NCBI RefSeq assembly: GCF_963675165.1
Contig: NC_087388.1
Coordinates: 3,477,047-3,541,046 of the forward strand
Origin: Halichondria panicea
Taxonomy: Eukaryota; Porifera; Demospongiae; Suberitida; Halichondriidae
Direction of reading: 5' to 3'
DNA length: 64,000 nucleotides
In this document: in pieces, positions 33,691 to 44,907 of the stretch
Numbering within the stretch: position 1 is the first letter of the stretch
How the letters are laid out: each line of letters starts with the position of its first letter
Translations under genes and position numbers: made by a program
Notes under the pieces: generated by a model
The model's input: the letters and a program-made list of their open reading frames with translations, nothing else
Told to the model about the DNA's origin: nothing
The model's database searches: none

Positions 33691-34920
33691 AGACACAAGA
33701 AACTACTATACAAACTTTGGAGAATAGGAATAACTGGTCCTCTTTGGTTCTGGTTTAAGACTTCACTATGTCTCGCTACGTAATGTCAACTCCTCTATGT
33801 TACCGGTGATATCAGGTGTGCCACAGGGCAGCATTTTAGATTTTAGGTCCCCTTCTATTCCTCATCTATGTAAATGATCTGCCTGATAAAATCCAGCATG
33901 TGAGATGCTTTATGTTTGCCGATGACACCAAACTGCTAAAAGGTATCAGCAAAGAAGAGGATGAGCTTTTACTACAAAGAGATCTGAATGCCGTGGACAC
34001 ATGGTGTGAAAAATGGAAAATAAGTCTAAATGTAGATAAGTGCAAGACTATGAGAATGTGCAAGACTATGAGAATGTCCCTCAGCAACAAATCTCAAGAT
34101 ACCCACGAATACACCATCAATTCTAATGACCTTGGAATTCTAGTTCACCAAAATCTTACTTGGAGGCAGCAACACAGTCTAGTCTGCAAAAAATCATACA
34201 TCTCTCTCTACCTAATCAAGAGGACGATCCCAGCAAACTCTTCAACTAATCTACTGGTAAGAAGTAACCTATCATACTTCTCTCAGTTATGGAGGCCAAT
34301 GTATATCAAAGACATACAAAGTATAGAACGTGTACAAAAAAGAGCTACGAAATACATTCTGAACGACTTTACCTCATGTTACAAATCAAGACTATTGAAA
34401 CTAAAATTGTTACCACTAATGCATTGGCTAGAATTGCAGGACATTATGTATCTTGTAAAATGTCTGAAATCGCCCCAAAATACCATTGCTCAACTAGTAT
34501 CTTTCATATCAAGTAAAACAAGAGCAGGTCAGACTGGAAGGAACCAACTATACAAGACATTTCGGAACTCACTCCCGGCTGATATATTGGACTTTTTAGC
34601 ATCTGTCTACAGTATAAAACAAAAAGTACGGCAATATTTAATATCTAATTTTGAAAGAAATTTTGAACAATCGGATGTGTGCTCGTTCCACCTGATATGC
34701 CCATGCCAGAACTGCCACACAATTTAATGATATTTTGTTTTGTTTGTTTTGTTTTTTTCTTGTTTTGTTTCGTTCCAGCTGCCCCTGAAAAGGGGTAAAG
34801 GGGTAAGTCTGTCAGCATTAGGATGTATGCCTGCTAGACCATGCCTGCTAGACCTTACTACCTTACTCTATTTTCTGTAATGTCATATGCTGTAAAGCTC
34901 TCATAATAATAATAATAATG
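33691..34920 (+). mobile_element. 5'-truncated CR1/L2-like LINE
   Basis: It starts within the reverse transcriptase and ends with a GTTTTGTTT-rich 3'UTR and an (ATA)n tail at 34906-34919, typical of CR1/L2-clade elements. Upstream breakpoint near 33690. Confidence 0.75.
33805..34727 (+). pseudogene. LINE reverse transcriptase, C-terminal half
   Basis: Box GVPQG...L.P (about 33810-33850, broken by a TTTTAGATTTTAG duplication) followed by RCFMFADDTKLL (33900-33930), the FADD catalytic box, then the thumb (LGILVHQNLTWRQQ, IKRTIPANSS, LWRPMYIKDIQSIERVQKR) and a C-terminal stretch ending CPCQNC. The frame stays open from FADD to the stop at 34725. An 18-bp tandem duplication (TGCAAGACTATGAGAATG, 34049) adds six codons. 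It copied RNA into DNA at the target site when intact. Confidence 0.8.
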
Positions 34921-36350
34921 CACATAGCAGCGTGCACAGCGAATTTTTGAAAATTACCACTGACAGGGTTAAACATCCATCTATGGACTATGAGCTCTCC
35001 ACACACAAACATTTCTACCTAAATGCAGATCCCTCACATTTGTGTTCTGTTCTATTTATTAAATGAAGATGTTGGTGATCACTTGTCCAATCCCAATTCT
35101 AGTAAGAGAGGCTGCTCCCTCACCATATAACACAGCAGCTGCCATTTGACATTAAGTATTAAGTATGGAGATGAAGCCTTTCACCAAACAAGACTTCATC
35201 TCTAGTGACACCCGTCAAATGTAAATGTTATGCCTCTGGCCAAGGTCACAGACCACAATGTTTCACAGACCACAATGTTAAGAAAAACTTGTGCCAGCTA
35301 TAAATACAATCATCTACTTTGGTAACTGTTTTGTACCCAACATAATTATATGGACATACCTGAGACCTATATAAGAGATTCCTTCCTAAGTGTTCTAACC
35401 AGCATTGAGCTTCACTCTGGGAGTAGTGAGTAGTGGAGAGTAGTGAGTAGTGGATCAGCAGCACTGAAAAAGATGAAAGTTAAAGTAAAAGCAGACACGA
35501 GATTGGAGTTATGTCCTCAAAGAGTGAGAAAGGTGAAAGGTGGAACACGCTAAGAGACTGACGGACAGTTGCCCACGAAGCCCAACATATCTGACTGACG
35601 GACAGCTGCCCACAAGGCCCAACATATCAGACTGATGGACAGCTGCCCACAAAAAGACTGACGGACAAGTGCCTAACCCACAAAGCCCAACATATCAGAC
35701 TGATGGACAGGTGCCCACAAAGCCCCACAAAGCCCAACATATCATACTGACGGACAGCTGCCCAACATATCAGACTGACGGCCGCCCACAGTACAGAGAG
35801 TCTAAGTATACAAGAAGTTAAGTATACAAGAAGTTACAATGGTTTTTGCAGCATAGATTTCAGTCTCTTGCAAGTGCAACAGAGTTGGTTAGGGCAGTGC
35901 AGAGAAGGTAGGTACGTCGCGTGTGTACTGCTGCATAGATTTCATACATTTATCTCACAAGGTTCACGTGGTCAGTTCAATACTACCGCCCACGATTCCA
36001 TATATTATCTTTAACGTAGTCTTGGCTACCAACCACACATTGGAGATCTATGTAAACGTGATCATTGATCGCATCATAGATTGTGATTGATGTATGACCT
36101 TGATGTATGACCTTGAAACAAGCAAATCATACAAAATGAAAATAATGATCATTAGATGGCAAACTTCAGAGTTACAAACTTTATTAAATTATTATATTAA
36201 ATCTGCTAGGTACTGATGATATTGAGTGGGGGTGTAAACATTGCCGTGAATGAATGGACATGTAACATTCTTCTGGGCAGATGGGTCACTAGAAGTTGCT
36301 ATCATCCATGCAGTGTCAGTGACAACACAATTAAGACTGAACAACCTTCC
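34921..36350. repeat. Spacer with the 37-bp minisatellite
   Basis: At 35558-35795 about seven copies of GACGGACAGCTGCCCACAAA then GCCCAACATATCAGACT. They are the reverse complement of the array at 268-425. Adjacent spacer holds no gene. A duplicated CACAGACCACAATGTT lies at 35247. Confidence 0.75.
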
Positions 36351-36439
36351 AATTGCATTTAACATTATGTTTTGATAAACATTGTTGGTTTATGTTGGTT
36401 TATACGCTACACATCATCAATATCAAATGCGACAACTTG

Positions 36440-36966
36440 TCCACTTGTCATCTGGTAATCTACCCTTTTCTCACTCGCTTTTTACGAACTGGGTTTGCGG
36501 TGTTCCCGAAATGTACGGGCTTCAGTATTTTGACGGGGAGCGGTTTCTAAAAGATAAGTACAACTTAGCCTTAATGGTTAGGATTTTTTTCAGCCGTACA
36601 ACTATTCTGTTGGAGCCATCTATTGTGTGATTATGAATCAGTCCGCTACAAGCAAGAAAATGTTATCCTGTCATGCATGAACCAGCTAAACATATCAATA
36701 CCTACTTACAACCCTTTATTAACACTTTGGGATGGTGTCAAAGTGTCAAATTCAAGCATAAAGTCCGTTGTGCTCTTTTGTGTGTAGCATGTGATATGCC
36801 GGGTGGGAGAAAAAAGTGTGGTTTTTTGGCACATTCAGCTATTCTTGGATGTTCCAAATGCTTCAAGAACTTTCCAGGACTTGTTGGAGAGAATTGGACA
36901 AAAAGGACTATGCAGGACTATAGACAAAGTTCTATTAAAATGCAAGACAAAATCAGAGCTGAGTAA
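36440..36966 (+). pseudogene. CACTA/EnSpm-type transposase fragment
   Basis: Plus-strand reading gives HINTYLQPFINTL and then, after a one-base shift, VRCALLCVACDMPGGRKKCG and FLAHSAILGCSKCFKNFPG, a block characteristic of the Transposase_21/CACTA proteins (IRAALLxxxCDxPAxRKxxGFxxHSxxxGCxxC pattern from memory of the family). Only this block and a short upstream piece (TNWVCGVPEMYGLQYFDGER) remain, so it is a dead fragment. Confidence 0.65.
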
Positions 36967-37224
36967 ACAAGAGTCTGGGCATCGTTTGCGTACGTACGTA
37001 TGTCTGTGTATGTGTGTGGTATGTGTGCGTGTGTCTAACCATGTACTTGACAGAGACAGAGACGACTCCATGTGTGCGTGTGTCTAACTATGTATTCTAT
37101 TCTTGACTACTCCAAAGGGACCAGTGGCAGTGCATAGTGTGACAGTAAAGTATTCATGGACATACAGCAGTAGCCACAGACATCATTGTAAAGCTTAGTA
37201 AAAGATGTTCTAGAGAAGACAAGT

Positions 37225-38580
37225 TAGTTAGATGAAGGCTAGGCGTTCTAGGACTCTCTAGCTAGCTCTGTAGGAAGGATCTTCGAAGAAATAACTCCCG
37301 TCGCTCGAATGGTAAGCTCTCATGTCTTATTATAAGCTTGTACTTCCTCACTTGTATGGAGCCTACAGAAAGTGCTTAAAGGAAGCCTAAGTGATGTATT
37401 ATAGGTAGTCTTTCACTTAGTATTCGTCGTACTGGTATCACTGCCATTGTGCTTAGTAGTAACAGGCCTGATGGGATGGGTGATCACATCATGGAGGGCC
37501 CACAGGAAACTGCGTGGAATTGTCGTATAACATTTATATTGATGGGTGGTGGTAAGTGTCGGAGGCCTGAGAAACGCTAGTCTATTGGCTAGAATGTAAG
37601 TGACATTGATCTATCTTATCTGTAGGTTGTTATGGAGAGGACAAGTGGCACGGGATACGACGCCAAGCTAGATTTCTAATCTATTTCTGTTGCTAAATAT
37701 TATGTGGATGACTTGTACAAGTTGTCATCTTTTATTTGTTAACAATAATAGGGAAATTCCCCTACTAAATAATTTTTATTGGCCTATAGCTTAATTTAAT
37801 TATTGCCGCGTTAACCCTTTCCCGGCTTTAATTTCCCGGCTCAAAATACAGAATAAATACATATTAATTTTTTCTTTAAAAATACATATCTCATGAAAAT
37901 CACTTGCAACTATTTCCTACAGGTAGCCCAGATCCTGGGGGTACCATGACATCATCATCGTTACCTAGCAACTGACCACCCCCACTAATTAAAGATTTTT
38001 TTATACATTTCACAATTATGAATATAACTAAAACACTAAGTAAGTGTTCTCACGGTGACATGGTTCAATCAGGATCAGGTCGTATCGGCAGACGCTCTTT
38101 TCCTGGGAAATGTTTTCTTCACCTACACACAGGTTTACAAGTTCAATGGTGGCCCACTTGTGTACTAACTAGACTAACTAGACTAAGCATACCATACTGA
38201 AGCTATCCAGACTACATATGATACTCCATAGTAGGTCCAGGACTTTGGTTCATGCTCAGGAGCTTCTTCCTCCGGCTCTTCAGGCTCTAGTTTCCTCTCT
38301 TGGTATGATCCCAGTCACTGTCCTCTTACTATCGTTATTCTCACTGTCTAGCTTCCCTAGAACCTCGCTGAGGTTGTACTACGAAGCAAACGGTCACTTT
38401 TCTTTCGACAGTACTGCACGAAGCGTACCTCGAGGCAAGATACCACGTGAAAGAGCAGCATGTGCTGGTACCTACAGCGTGCGCATAGCTCCAACACAGC
38501 ACTACCGCTGCCGTCATATGACGGCTAAAGCCGGGAAAGGGTTAAGGTCCGTTTTCATTGGCACTGGCACTGTCACATAT
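37225..38580. repeat. Interspersed repeat, copy B (interrupted by MITE)
   Basis: Inverse copy of 26170-27255. Continuous from 37225 to 37810, interrupted by the TTAA MITE (37811-38545), then resuming with GGTCCGTTTTCATTGGC at 38546. It lacks about 200 bp present in copy A. Together with copy A it brackets the 27.3-37.2 kb block. Confidence 0.8.
37811..38545. mobile_element. piggyBac-type MITE, 735 bp
   Basis: Ends are TTAACCCTTTCCCGGCTTTA (37811-37830) and its perfect complement (38526-38545), including the TTAA target. The empty site survives in copy A at 26197-26200. It has no transposase. Internal segments are shared with 32755-33680, so the family has several members here. An ORF read at 38218-38625 crosses the MITE end and is not a gene. 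Confidence 0.9.
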
Positions 38581-38619
38581 GAATGTAACAGAGGTGAAGG
38601 TGAAGGTGTAAAGGTGAAG

Positions 38620-39697
38620 GTGTAATGCAGTAAAAACAGTTAAGAACAAGTGTTGCAAGCGTGCTCTTGCTAATGCCTCTCGTCATGTTTGTGCTTTTGC
38701 TCAAAAGTATTAGAGTGTTATAGAAGAATTTGCAATGTGATTGTTTCACAAGAAAGAGGTTGCTAAGATAATTATATCAATTTGAAGTACAATACGTACA
38801 TGTATTACTATAATATGTATTACTATATCGGTGAACAATTTACAAGCTCACATAAAGACTGTTCATTACTGCTAATTACTGCTAATTCTATTTTAGCTAT
38901 ACTATACTTACACTACTGCCAGAGTCACACAGTGAGCCCTCTCCTGGTCTTTCACCGTCCTGGTCCATAGCGCTAGCGTCTAGGTCCAAGTCATGCATGT
39001 CTTCAGCGTCTGGCATAAAGCTGGTAGCCTTTGGGAGGTATCCTACTATCCCCTTCATAGGCACCTCTCCTACATTGCCATTGCTGTCCTCAAGCTGTTC
39101 AAGCACAAGTAAACAATCTAGCCATAGCTATAAACTTCGTGCGGTAAGATGCAGCAACGTGGCTTGGAAAATTCTAGACTAAATTGCACGTGATTCTACA
39201 GCTCTTCGTCTATACAGGGATGTGCGTAGTTCGAGCTACTTCCTAAGTATCGCAGAGTTAGAATTTCGCAAAAATTTCGCAAAAAAGTCACTTATTGCGG
39301 GCCACGATCGTGGCCCGTGACGGTTCTATAAGCAACTCAGGGACTGGGACCAACAATTAATCTGCCAAGTAATAAATATGCATAGATACCATTACCACTA
39401 CGAAATTATAGGGTACAGCTACCCATTACCGCAACGCTCCTTGGAGGGTGAGCCGGACCATGACTGAAGGCCGTTAATATGGTTATAATATGGTTAGAAA
39501 GCCCCTCTAATTAATTAGAGATGAAGCATTTCTAATAATTATGTTGCTCCCCTAATTATGTTGCTCCCCTAATTAAGTACTTGGGGGTTAAAGAGGTGGC
39601 CTAGCCAACAGTCATAGCCCATCGGACGAATGTCCTACCCCCAAGGCGTAGAGGTAAGTATAGCAAAGCATATCATAATGGACACAAATTAACTACG
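38620..39697. other. Spacer with a perfect 20-bp palindrome
   Basis: No gene. CGGGCCACGATCGTGGCCCG at 39298-39317 is a perfect palindrome flanked by TCGCAAAAATTTCGCAAAAA. Several short duplications follow (TATGTTGCTCCCCTAAT at 39541). Confidence 0.5.
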
Positions 39698-39699
39698 TT

Positions 39700-40500
39700 T
39701 AGACACCGCCGCTAGAAGTTGTGAGGGAATGCGAACGTAAGTGAGATATGCAGAGCTCCTCGACGCCGTTCAGTGAAGCTGCTGCACCAACAATTCTAAA
39801 ACTGTGGCCTGCGCCCCGTGATGGAAGAGCCTGAGGTGAATTTGCATTTTGTGAGATCTTGGTAATGGTACTACGGCTGCCGCTGCAAAGACAATCGGTA
39901 GGAGTTCTTTGGCCGTGATCCCTAATGTATTGTGGACCATTTATAATGGAACCAGCGATCAAGGCGCCGCAGACAGAGGCATCGGAAGTGAGGATGATCT
40001 CGGGGTGGTGGCTGCGCTGCGCAGCCCGTTCCAATCACCTATGAATTGTTTCCACCAGAGGATATCGGATCTTGCTTCGGTGTTTAGCCGGCCTTCTCTG
40101 GGGGCGGTTGTGAGAGGAGGCAGCGTAATGACGATACTAGCGTCATGGACATGAGATTAGTGACGTTGCTGGAGGAGAGATGTGTCTAGCTCAATACCTA
40201 GGAAAGTGAGGCAGGGCCCTCGAGTTTTTGCAGGGCCAAAGAAGGTAATTTCAAGGGCAGCTGGATGGCATTTGTGGCTGTGGGGTTTCCCTGTGGTGAT
40301 AAAGTTGTCTAGGAAGTGATCTAGACCCTCTTTCTAGAGCAATCTATTGGAGGCCGTCGGCTATAGCGTTAAATAGGGGCAGGCAAGGTTGTATCGATGT
40401 AGAGCTGGTTGTCCTACATCATCCCTAGCAGATGGCGGTCATCAGGGTCAATCGGAGCATTTCTGAAAGTGTTTTCTTTTTCTATGTCTATCTTAGCTAA
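39700..40500 (-). pseudogene. DIRS-like retrotransposon RT/RNase H remnant
   Basis: Minus-strand frames, broken by indels, read LLAKIDIEKENTFRNAPIDP, DDRHLLGMM, LFNAIADGLQ, DHFLDNFITTG (catalytic YLDDF-like box), LTFLGIELDTSLLQ, ARSDILWWKQFIGDWNG, and PEIILTSDASVCGALIAGS with ITAKELLPIVFAAA (RNase H). This order (RT palm, then LTFLGIELDT connection, then DAS...KELLPI) matches DIRS-type elements. No tyrosine recombinase gene or inverted/split repeats were found nearby. Confidence 0.7.
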
Positions 40501-40559
40501 CAGTGTATCATTCGTGGGATGATGTAGTCTACTTTTGTGTAGGTAGAGATACCGTCGTT

Positions 40560-40690
40560 TAACTGAGTTTACGCATTACTCTACTAAGCTACAAGCTCCA
40601 CATCTTTGCAAGGCTTATCTCGAAGGTCGACAGAAGCCATACCTAGTCCGATCACCATAGGTTAGCAATCAAAAATTTGCTTAAAATTTC
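40560..40690. repeat. Dispersed repeat also present at 56085-56215
   Basis: Both contain CATTACTCTACT, AGCTCCACATCTTTGCAAGG, TCTCGAAGGTC and CAGAAGCCATACC followed by AGTCCGATC and ATCAAAAATTTGCTT, in the same orientation. Non-coding; probably an old element fragment. Confidence 0.7.
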
Positions 40691-42463
40691 GTGTGAACAT
40701 ATACATTATAATAAACTAATTGTATGGCAACCTAGAAACAGATATGTTTTTGTGGAGGGACCTATCTTCAAACTTTGACGTAATTGGTTTTTTGCTGCGT
40801 ATGGTTTTAGTTCGTTCATTGTGATTGTGCTTCTTGTTTTATGACAAACGACTTTTCCATATCTTTCTTCCGGAGGTTTACCATTAATTTTATCAAAGAG
40901 CATTGCGTACACACTTGATGGTTTCTTGGTGAAACACCGATGTGTTTAGCTGTGCTATAAATCGAAGTAGGGCTGAAGATCCTATGTTGGTGTATAGGTT
41001 AATGTACTGTGCAATGTACTGTGCTTACATAATTTTTTTATGCAAATTTTAATAGCATGCATGTAGCCCTACTCTATACACCTATACACGTAAAGCATTT
41101 GACCCTGACTTTCGAGAAGGGCTTTTGTAATGATTGTCTGAGGAACGGGTGTAGTTGAACAATCGGAACCCCTCTGTCTGAAGGAGGTATGTAACACTCC
41201 ATTTCTTTTATCTTTTCATTATATACATAGATAATTGACGAAAGAAATCTGTTCTACAATCTCCGATTCGGTAGACTGTTTTTGCTTTAATTCTTTGGCT
41301 ATGCAATTGGCTTAGGAGGGGTTCCAAAGTGTTTGACTGTGGTACAACTGTAGACTGAGCAGACTCGTGGTTCCCTATTTCCTCTAGAAGAACTGAATGC
41401 TGACTTCGATACACAATACTTGCAATGTCATGGAATAATGCAAATTGTGTGTCAGAGGAAACAATGGCAGTAACAAGACCATGCCATGCACTAAAAGTTG
41501 AATTTGAAAATTCAAGTATGCATCTTTGCCTCTACACTTGATATCGATCACACAGGCCTGACTAAATACTTGTTTTCTCTCTAGTTGTGGTAGCTACTTC
41601 TTCTGTTATTTTTCTTACCAATGCTAGATTATTTTCTTGTACTAGTAGCAAGCTTTACTAGTAGCAAGCTTTTTGCTATCACAGTTGCTTTGCTATGTTT
41701 CTTTGCTTTTCTTTTTTTACTTTGCTTAGGCATTTTGTGCAAGAGCTTGCCACCTGGACTTGCACAATGCAATGCATGTAATTAACCACAGTAATTAACC
41801 ACAGTAGGATGTGGCGTTTTACACATGTAGTGTGACGTGGTATGACACATAACAACACGTTTGTATGGGTGCTTACTCCTATTCATGTACTCCTGATATT
41901 ATACATTACACATAATAAATTATTTCTCTACAGGCTCTTGTGTAATTCAGTTACCGTCCTGAGTTACCGTCCATGCCCAGCGTTACTGTGTGCCCATAAT
42001 TGGATTAGCAGAAGGAATTATGAGGAAATTTCTTTGAAAAATGCGACCGAGGGTATAACAATAATTTCTGAAAGTGAAATTGATATTTTAGGTAACCGAG
42101 TGTACTCATACCTCCTTTATTCATGTGGCTCCTACCAATGTGGCTCTTGAACCACCTGTGAAACGAAGAAAATTAAGAGAACTGACGATACGCACACAGA
42201 TCTATACACACACTTACTTACTACACACACTTACTTACGTACGTACACACACACACAATTCACTTGTACAATACCAGTCCGTGCTTGCAGTATGTACGTA
42301 TTGACACTCAGTTGCTAGCTAAGCTATATATATTCAGATTCTATAATATGTGATAGTACTTAGGAAAAGGGCCCTTAACGCGGGGATGATCAAAATCGAG
42401 TTTGTAGTATGATCTTATAGTATGATCTTATAAAGAATTTCAACAGCTACAGCTACACACTGA
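40691..42463. other. Spacer with exon-like ORFs of unknown origin
   Basis: A minus-strand frame at 40912-40706 reads VYAMLFDKINGKPPEERYGK then VVCHKTRSTITMNEL, and one at 41414-41208 reads LLEEIGNHESAQSTVV. Both are protein-like but I recognise neither and see no good splice sites. The rest (41430-42463) has none, apart from (ACTTACTACACAC) and ACGTAC repeats at 42205-42260. Confidence 0.35.
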
Positions 42464-42569
42464 TACAGTGGATTTCAGTTGCGTTCGAATTTGCGTTGAA
42501 GTAAGACTTCCGTGTTGCGCTTACAAGAGGAAAACCGTGGGAAATTCAAATGTAATACTACAGATCAAA

Positions 42570-43568
42570 ATGTCAGCTGAACCGGGAAGAAAGAAAGCCA
42601 GCCATGGCATAGATCTACGCTGGAGAGTAGTCTATCAAAGAATTGGTATGAATCTTACCTATGACAAGATAGCTACTAACTTAAATATTGCAGCAAGCAC
42701 AGCATACAGTATATTTACGAGGTTTCAGCAAACAGGAAAAGTAGACCCTGTACTGAGCGAACAAAGGAGAGAGCTGAGAAAGCTAAGTGTACATGAAGAA
42801 ATATATACAGTTGGGATGGTGCTCGAGGATCCATCCATGTATCTCTCTGAGGTGTGCCACGAATTGGAGGAAGCAATGGGGGTTGTGGTGACTCCCCCAA
42901 CTATTTGTCGGCTACTTAGAAGATATGGGATCACTCGAAAGAAGATTCAACAAGTAGCTCTCCAAAGGTGCTATACACTCCGTGGAGCATTTATGGCTCA
43001 GTGTTTACTATTTAATCCAGACCAGTTTGTATTTATTGATGAAACGGGTTCAGATGCCAGAGATCATATCAGAAAGTATGGATATGCAATAAGAGGATTG
43101 GCACCACAGAATAAACGCCTGTTGAGTCGTGGGCAAAGAGTTAATGCTATTGCTGGCATGAGCACTGATGGTGTAGTAGCTGTTGAAGTTACTAAGTCTA
43201 ATGTTGATGCGGAAGTGTTCTTTGACTATGCAAGACGATCTCTCATACCTCTCATACCGAACATGCTACCATTCAACGGATCTAATCCTTGTTCAATTGT
43301 TATAATGGACAATTTGTCTGTGCACCACACTCAAGATATCACAGATCTATTCAGACAAATGGGCATACTTTTACTATTTCTTCCACCGTATAGTCCTGAT
43401 CTCAATCCGGCAGAAGAAATGTTTAGTTTTGTAAAAAACTACTTAAGGAAACACGATAACCTACTGCAAATTGTCACCAACCCAACTGATATAATACACT
43501 CAGCTTTTGATAGTATCACCAGTGAACATTGTACTGCTTGGGTTCGACACAGCGGTTACTCAAAATAA
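42570..43568 (+). CDS. Tc1/mariner-superfamily transposase, DD34E, apparently intact
   Basis: 332 codons from the ATG at 42570 (MSAEPGRKKASHGIDLRWRV); the frame is open further upstream into the terminal repeat, but that part is not coding. An N-terminal helix-turn-helix pair spans about residues 14-130 (YDKIATNLNIAASTAYSIF; then TPPTICRLLRRYGITRKK). DDE_3 catalytic domain: Asp157 in FVFIDETGSD, Asp247 in VIMDNLSVHH, Glu282 in PYSPDLNPAEEMF, giving 34 residues between the last two. The C-terminus is WVRHSGYSK. It would excise the element and join it at TA. No frameshift is visible; a short LIPLIP duplication is in frame. The left terminal repeat lies about 50 bp upstream and probably contains the promoter. 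Confidence 0.88.
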   Translation: MSAEPGRKKASHGIDLRWRVVYQRIGMNLTYDKIATNLNIAASTAYSIFTRFQQTGKVDPVLSEQRRELRKLSVHEEIYTVGMVLEDPSMYLSEVCHELEEAMGVVVTPPTICRLLRRYGITRKKIQQVALQRCYTLRGAFMAQCLLFNPDQFVFIDETGSDARDHIRKYGYAIRGLAPQNKRLLSRGQRVNAIAGMSTDGVVAVEVTKSNVDAEVFFDYARRSLIPLIPNMLPFNGSNPCSIVIMDNLSVHHTQDITDLFRQMGILLLFLPPYSPDLNPAEEMFSFVKNYLRKHDNLLQIVTNPTDIIHSAFDSITSEHCTAWVRHSGYSK

Positions 43569-43595
43569 TTTGTGCATTCCATTCATATAATATAG

Positions 43596-44334
43596 TTACA
43601 CATTGTCATTCATACACAATACTTGATTTGAAGGCAAGAAATTTCCTGATTCTTTGATTCTCGAATTTAGCAATGTTACAAACAGCCAATAGTTGGATTT
43701 AATTTCCTCCATGATTGCCTTTTGCATTTCATCATACTGCAATTGAGAAATGGCACCTTTCTCAAGCAGTGAGTGCCATTTAACTAACTGCTCAATGCAC
43801 TGACTCCGGAGGCCAACCCTTTTACTGGGAGAAGTAATAATTGATGGTGAAGACTTAGAGGCAGCTTGAGGTGAAGGTGGAGAATTCTCGCGTCCTTCAC
43901 TAGCAGTCTGCAATTTTCGTTTCTTTGTTCCTCGGAAGTATGGTAAATCTGGAGGATCATCGTGTGAATCATGTTTTCCCACATGAATCAAATGTGCCCA
44001 AGCATTACACTTTTCTACTGAATATTGGTTGCCATGCTTATCTTGAAGTTTTTTCACGATGCACTCAACTTCGTTAATTTTCGAAGCAATCGCTTCCTTC
44101 TTAGATTTGGAACTTGTCTCTGCTTTTTTCGATTTACTGCATGTAGTGATCTCAGTGATCTCAGATCCTTCAGGGTTCTCAGAAAAGCACCAGAGCAGAA
44201 TCTCAGTCTTTCTCTTGTAAATGTCATACATAGTATCTACATCTTCATCTGTATACAGCCACCTCTGCTTCCCCTTTAATCCATGCCCTGGCTCAATGTA
44301 GCCGATATTTTGTCCAAACACTTTTGCAACTGTT
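43596..44334 (-). CDS. Second, convergent ORF of the mariner-like element
   Basis: About 240 codons, minus strand, ending 28 bp from the transposase stop. It contains KGKQRWLYTDEDVDTMYDIY, a Lys/Ser-rich segment (SKSKKAETSSKSKKEAI), a basic/Ser-Pro linker (SPPSPQAASKSSPS) and a C-terminal helix region (QCIEQLVKWHSLLEKGAISQ, LQYDEMQKAIMEEI). No start codon lies in frame; an acceptor-like CTAACAG at about 44335 suggests an upstream exon, for which 44716-44561 (MESCDYQSHLPYPG, donor GTAAGT) is the best candidate, though my phases do not match. Charged, helical and probably nuclear; possibly a DNA-binding accessory. Family not recognised. Confidence 0.6.
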
Positions 44335-44560
44335 CTGTTAGTTCATCAAATGAGGAGAAACGATCATAAGTACTAGTACTAAGCTTTCTGACAGTGTATT
44401 CGGTATTCGGACTTGCGTACTGGGTTCACCCAGTACCTTTACCGAATATACGTAGTGTTTAGAAGATAATTTTGAAGGGGAAACCCTAACCCGTGCTGTT
44501 TCACACTGTGTACACAAAGGGTATTACATGGAAACATGTTAGCCAATTTTATTTACTTAC

Positions 44561-44716
44561 TTCTACTTCGATGCAGCTTCCAGAAGCAGCGCTAACTGTA
44601 GCTTTGGGTGCTGAAACTTCCACTCTACTTTGGCCTTGCCAACAACGACCCATAGAGATAGACCCAGGGCTAGGCCCAGGGTATGGTAAGTGGGACTGGT
44701 AGTCACAACTCTCCAT
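44561..44716 (-). CDS. Candidate first exon of the second mariner gene
   Basis: ATG at 44716, 52 codons to a good donor (GAA|GTAAGT at 44560). It is Pro/Ser-rich with SHLPYPGPSPGSISMGRCW. It lies between the right terminal repeat and the 43596-44334 ORF, in the same orientation. The join to that ORF is not phase-consistent with the acceptor I see, so an intermediate exon or a frameshift may exist. Confidence 0.4.
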
Positions 44717-44907
44717 GTAATCAGGCCAGCCAGAGTCCCTGTTAATGTTGTTTAATACTGTCAGACACTTACTGTGAATAATCTGAGAAGGCTCTGAAAT
44801 TTTCACGTGGAAGCTCACGTGACAATATAATAATTTCCCGCGTTTTTCCTATCTTATAGCGCAACACGGAAGTCCGTATCAACGCAACATTCGAACGCAA
44901 CTGAAAT

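Noticed and set aside
34736-34780. GTTTTGTTT-rich tract as a possible promoter or satellite
   Set aside because: It lies just after the LINE stop codon and before the (ATA)n tail, so it is the LINE 3'UTR.
42468-42569. N-terminal extension MDFSCVRICVEV of the mariner transposase
   Set aside because: It begins at a non-ATG codon and is encoded by the terminal inverted repeat; the ATG at 42570 precedes the helix-turn-helix domain.
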